Assembly: GCA_001600875.1 (NCBI GenBank)
Contig: BCLD01000015.1
Location: forward strand, 351,862 to 415,861
From: Solicoccozyma terricola
Taxonomy: Eukaryota > Basidiomycota > Tremellomycetes > Filobasidiales > Piskurozymaceae
Direction of reading: 5' to 3'
Length of the DNA: 64,000 nucleotides
Made by a program: the position numbers and the translations under genes. Shown here in pieces: positions 60,334 to 64,000 of the stretch (within the stretch, counting starts at the first letter, position 1; every line of letters begins with the position of its first letter). The notes under the pieces were generated by a model. That model was not told the origin of the DNA and did no database searches. It worked only from the letters and a program-made list of their open reading frames with translations.

Positions 60334-61912
60334 TTAATCTTCATCTTTCACACCCAAAGCATCCATCAGCTCGGCCAAATCTTCTCCTGATCTATTCATC
60401 CCATCGTCGTCAAAGTCTCCCCAACTTTCCACTCTTGTCATCTTCATAACCCGTTCCACCAGCTCAGCCTCCCCGTCATCGAATCCGAAATCACCCATTT
60501 CCAAAGCCCCACCTACTCTTCCCATCTCGCCAGTCCCACCACTTGAAGCCCCTCCTTCCCCGTCCAATTCGTTCAATCCGAGGTCCAGATCGATGCCCAT
60601 CCCGCTGAAAATGTTGAGCACTTCTTTAGCTGCACGAGTGCGCCGTTCGTCCTCGTTGCTGAGGGACGAAAGTTCCGTTCGGACGGTTTGAAGATGCTGA
60701 AAGAGAGTCGATGGGTCGATGTTGAGGTTGTGCTTCTCGTCTTCACCTGATTTTCCTTGAGCGGAGGATGCAGTGATCTTTGAAGCGACTGTTCGAGAGG
60801 AACCCCCGCCAGTCGCCTGCGTCACCTCCATCCTCTTCTCACCTTCATCCACCTTATTCGCAGATTGAAACGGTGCGAAATCGTCCTCGAACCTATCCTC
60901 TTCCCTTCCTTCCTTGTCTAACCCACTCTCCGGACCAGCCTCATCTAAATTCAACCAATCTTCCAGTTTAATAAATCCATCTCTATCGACGTCGTCTCGA
61001 TGAATGGATGGTGCTACGGATAGGATGTGATCGATATCGTCCTCTTCTTCTGTTTCGGTTTTGTGTGATAAGGGCATTGCATCTTTCTCCGCTGAGGACG
61101 ACTTTCTGATCATTCCTGGCCACATATGAACCTCTAAAGCCTGTTTAATTTCCTCAAAAGCATCTTCGCGTCCATGATGATTTGATTCATCATCTTGAGA
61201 TGTTGTCGGAGGAGGTGCGAGATCAATGAAGTCCATGGAGAGGTTGGCGAAGATGTCGTGGGCACGATCTACGTGATTGTTATTCCAAGATGGAGCAGGA
61301 AAGTTGGCGATAGGCAACGAAGATTGACTGGTATGATTCTCAGCATCAATCTCTGGTTCAGTGGCAGAGGGTGAGATTTGAGGTGACGTTGATGAGGTGT
61401 CGTCCGTAGGTGAATGAATATGAATAGCCAGTTGAATATCAGGCTGTACAATCGCTAGCGCTTGTAGCAATGGCGGTATTGGTCTTATGTCTTTCTGTGT
61501 GCCACCAAATAATCAGCCAGATTAACCCATCCTGGACCCACGTTTGGCTCACAGCATGACTAAACACCCAAGCCAACCCCCCAACGCCTTCTAATGCCTC
61601 TTCAAAGACTTGTGGACCTTGAACGTCCGAGGGAACAGCAAGCGGGCGGAGATGAATTGTGGTGGAATAGTATTTGTTGGAAATATGATAGCTGTGTGAT
61701 GAGTTGGTGGAAGTGGAAGTCGAAGTGGAAGGCCCGGGTGAGGCTGAAGTTGACGTGGTGAAATCTGCACACAGAGGAAGTTACGTTGGCGGGTGTGGAG
61801 GAATGCCATTTCAGGTGATTCCAAACTCACCTAGGAGAAAAGCAGCGACTTGATCCTCCAGACCCGGAGGATGTAGGAAGAGAATGGAAGTGGATGGATT
61901 GATGGATGTCAT
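60334..61912 (-). CDS. Alpha/gamma-adaptin-binding protein p34 (AAGAB/Irc6-like)
   Basis: AAGAB is a cytosolic chaperone that helps assemble AP-1 and AP-2 adaptor complexes; yeast Irc6 is related. The first exon starts MTSINPSTSILFLHPPGLED and QVAAFLL, corresponding to the G-domain-like N-terminus, but without an evident GxxxxGKS P-loop. Next comes SYHISNKYYSTTIHLRPLAV and EEALEGVGGLAWVFSHA, then KDIRPIPPLLQALAIVQPDI with QLAIHIHSP, matching the Rab-like half of the family. An acidic linker includes DDFAPFQSANKVDEGE, and the C-terminal helix LFQHLQTVRTELSSLSNEDE and RRTRAAKEVLNIFSGM matches the family's C-terminal region. It ends ELMDALGVKDED. A (ST)n stretch (STSTSTSTNSS) interrupts the N-domain. 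The assignment rests on the NKYY and C-terminal helix motifs. Confidence 0.7.
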
Positions 61913-62016
61913 TGCGAGGTGGCTCTTTGAAGAGGAAGCTGTTTGAGAGTGTCGGTGGAGGGAGTTGTTCAACAATAATGTTCAAGCCGAATGGATGGAT
62001 GAGCTGCCCCTCATTT

Positions 62017-62057
62017 CACGTGTCAGGGGGATGGAACAGGCCGCAATAATGACGTCA
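62017..62057. promoter_or_regulatory. E-box and CRE palindromes in a divergent promoter
   Basis: CACGTG at 62017-62022 and a perfect CRE-type palindrome TGACGTCA at 62050-62057, centrally placed between the AAGAB-like start (61912) and the start at 62180. CRE sites bind ATF/CREB bZIP factors in fungi. Function is inferred from motif and position. Confidence 0.45.
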
Positions 62058-62179
62058 TCTCCCCCACCCCCAACCACCTCCATCAACTCCATCCTCCTCG
62101 AACAACTCACTCCTCTTCTACACAGCCATCAGCACCCACCAAACCCATTGCAATCCAACACACAGTATCCTCTCTCAAC

Positions 62180-63026
62180 ATGTCTGGCGGTATCGACGTG
62201 AGTGATCCCGTCGTTTTCTCTACGGTGCACTGCGTGGATCCTGATATCCCCTTGATCTTCCATCCGGTGCCATGATAGGAGACCGTGCAGTACGTCTGCT
62301 CTCTCACATCTTAGATTTCTGACATAACCGCGCTTACCTCTCTCACTAATGCTCATTTCCATATCGTCCCTTAACCTAACACCATTTCCTTCCCTCCTAA
62401 CTCTATTCACCTCAGCAAAACGGCGGCCCACAATGTCCCAACCCTTTCCAACTCGGGTCTCGAGTCCGGCTCAGTCACTATTGATGCCGACAAGCCCAAG
62501 CAGAGTGTTATTGGGGATCCACAGACTGCGCAGACTACCCAAATTGAGCCATTGGAGAAGGAAGGTGGTGAGTTGACTGGGTAGTATTTAGCCAACGCGA
62601 ATGGACCTGATCGATTTGGTCTTTGCCTTTTTCAAATTCGTCGTTTAGATTTAATCAATGCTTCAAACACTGGTGGTGAGAAAGTTATCAGTGGAATGTC
62701 GGCTAGCGAACTTCTGGGTAGTGCTTCCGGTGAGTGGAATCATGATTTGATAGCTCGCCGTCGGCGTACGGTTTGAAATGACGCTAAACATTCGAATTCC
62801 TGATTCTTCCCCAATGTCCTTTCCTTTCAATCTTTTTTATCAACTCCTTTCCCATCTACCACGCCGTCTCTGATCTTTCCGCACTCGCTACTCCCATTCC
62901 CGGACTGTTACTCCCACCTCAGCCACCATCCAACAGGCTGCTGGAACGACCGCTCAAACCGCTCAAGACCTCGCTAACCAGGCTTTCGAAGCTGTAATGG
63001 GTGGGAAGACCGAGGAGAGCAAGTGA
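62180..63026 (+). CDS. Small unknown protein of 121 residues with an 11-nt exon
   Basis: Exons 62180-62197 (18 nt), 62279-62289 (11 nt), 62416-62567, 62649-62729 and 62923-63026 add up to 366 nt or 121 residues. It begins MSGGID-ETVH-KTAAHNVPTL and continues with SGLESGSVTIDADKPKQSVI, GDPQTAQTTQIEPLEKEG and SGMSASELLGSAS, ending with a helical AATIQQAAGTTAQTAQDLAN and QAFEAVMGGKTEESK. The composition is Ala/Gln/Thr-rich and hydrophilic, with no signal peptide or membrane segment. The C-terminal helix resembles the amphipathic repeats of stress-related (LEA-like or CsbD-like) proteins, but that is weak. Donors and acceptors are all GT-AG. A gene is supported mainly by the clean splicing and codon phases. 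Confidence 0.6.
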
Positions 63027-63445
63027 TTGTACATGTGATGAGCGATGATATTGTTTTTGTAGACCAAAGTTGGAAGCGATGGTCGCCCCCCCTGTGGTCT
63101 GAGGTTCTGAGTCCCGCATGACACGTGGCCCCGCCCCCGGTGGCGATGACGTGGCACTGCGGGACTCGCCCCAAAGCGGTACGCGACAGATCCAGGATGT
63201 CGCAGAGTGCAAGTCGAACAGGTCGAACAGGTCGAACAGCGAACAGCGAACAGCGAACAGTACTGTTCTCCACCATAGAGGCGCACTTCGGCAGACAGCG
63301 AAGCAAGATCAACACCCTCCATCGCCGCTCCCAGAACATCCCCATCCCCATCTCCCATCGCTCACCACCCTTTACCCATCCACCCAACCATCCTTCCACA
63401 CAACCATAGCCTCACGCGCCTCATCCCCTTCCACCCTTCAACGTG
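63027..63445. other. Intergenic region with a GAACAG tandem repeat
   Basis: Upstream of the USO1-like gene. At 63213-63262 three GGTCGAACA-type 9-mers are followed by three CGAACAG 7-mers, ending in the palindrome ACAGTACTGT (63257-63266). From about 63300 the sequence is C/T-rich up to the ATG. Confidence 0.65.
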
Positions 63446-64000
63446 ATGGCATCCCTCTTCTCCTCCCGTCTCACCTCCGCATACACCGCTCTCCGTGGAG
63501 ACCTTGGCGCTACTCAAAATCCAACGGACACGATCGATAAGCTCGTGGAGAGGATACAGACCGCAGAATTGGTGGAGGATAGGAGGACGGCCGTTTTGGG
63601 GCTGAAGGGGTGTACAAGGGAGTACAAAGAGGTACGTTGCGAGCGAAGAGAACATCTTGGCCCTGGAACCCAGCGAAGAGTCTGGTCCCCCTATGTCCTT
63701 CTACGAACGAAACGAGAATTACCTCTCACTGAGCGTAGCGAAGAATCATTTCCCTCGCGAGCGCAGCAAGCGTTATATCCCTGAGCTCAGGTAGCGAAGA
63801 CGATAGTCCTCGTGCGAGTATAGCGAGCATCATTCATCGACTTGCAGCATATTGAACCCTGCACTCCCAGCGAGCGAGGATGGCGATCGACTCTATTCCT
63901 CATCTGTCTTACAGGACGCTGATGATATACTGTCCTTTGCCTTGTACATTTACCACATACCCCGTCCCCCCATTGCCACTCTACCACCTGTTCTATGTCG
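63446..64000 (+). CDS. USO1/p115-like vesicle tethering protein, N-terminal exon, cut by the right edge
   Basis: The first exon, 63446-63631, encodes MASLFSSRLTSAYTALRGDL, then TDTIDKLVERIQTAELVEDR and RTAVLGLKGCTREYKE before a GTACGTTG donor at 63632. This matches the start of the armadillo-like head of Uso1/p115 golgins (LxDRxxSxTLLEDRRxAVRALKxLSKKY). Such proteins tether ER-derived vesicles to the Golgi. The in-frame GTG at 63443 is not the start. The rest lies beyond the window; no downstream exon up to 64000 gives a clear family match, so the first intron may be longer than 350 nt, or a small exon after the TTACAG at 63916 may follow. The intron is full of AGCGAAG/GCGAGC motifs. Confidence 0.7.

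Overview
The window reads as nuclear DNA of a basidiomycete yeast or fungus, most likely a tremellomycete. Genes are closely packed on both strands and cut by many short GT-AG introns, mostly about 50-100 nt. The gene set is a fungal housekeeping one: Erg11/CYP51, Msh6, Erv41, AP-1 sigma, Afg1, ribosomal eL6, G6PD and an RFX factor, plus secreted or membrane-anchored cell-wall glucanases of families GH17 and GH71. I cannot name the species. Nothing looks bacterial, plasmid-like or transposon-derived, and there is no CRISPR array, rRNA or convincing tRNA.

Layout, left to right. 1-164: start of an unknown minus-strand gene. 1662-4073 (+): membrane-anchored GH17 glucanase with 17-nt and 7-nt micro-exons. 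5594-7726 (+): Ser-rich unknown protein. 7980-9959 (-): 423-residue unknown protein. 10673-12075 (-): ribosomal protein eL6. About 12.1-14.9 kb is G-rich, poorly coding sequence holding an assembly gap (14359-14793). 14976-18371 (+): RFX-family transcription factor whose 5' end may lie in the gap. 18756-21604 (-): glucose-6-phosphate dehydrogenase. 22578-28301 (-): MSH6, sharing a divergent promoter with ERV41 (28686-30677, +). 31233-33425 (+): intronless unknown protein. 33607-35855 (-): ERG11/CYP51, directly after a patatin/TGL-type lipase (36036-40030, -). 40657-about 41917 (+): small membrane protein made of tiny exons. 42193-44663 (+): 760-residue unknown protein. 44752-45584 (-): AP-1 sigma. 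45829-47463 (+): putative mitochondrial PPR-like protein. 47841-48491 (-): SUR7/PalI-type tetraspan protein. 48738-50429 (-): paraoxonase-like protein. 50716-52800 (+): kynurenine aminotransferase-like enzyme. 53129-55681 (-): AFG1-like ATPase. 56461-59934 (+): WSC-WSC-WSC-GH71 alpha-1,3-glucanase. 60334-61912 (-): AAGAB/p34-like adaptin chaperone. 62180-63026 (+): small unknown protein. 63446 to the right edge (+): start of a USO1/p115-like tether.

The genes do not form one pathway, but some themes recur: cell-wall glucan turnover (GH17, GH71), vesicle traffic (Erv41, AP-1 sigma, AAGAB-like, Uso1-like), membrane lipid and sterol metabolism (Erg11 next to a TAG lipase) and a plasma-membrane tetraspan protein. 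I found no clearly new multi-gene system. The unusual signals are in gene structure and regulation: micro-exons, possible 34-nt introns, stop-free introns whose length is a multiple of three, very long poly-C/poly-G tracts inside introns, a clustered AGCGAAG/GCGAGC motif in several introns, and promoter palindromes at MSH6, ERG11 and the AAGAB-like gene. All gene models were spliced by eye; where exon lengths sum to whole codons the exons are listed.
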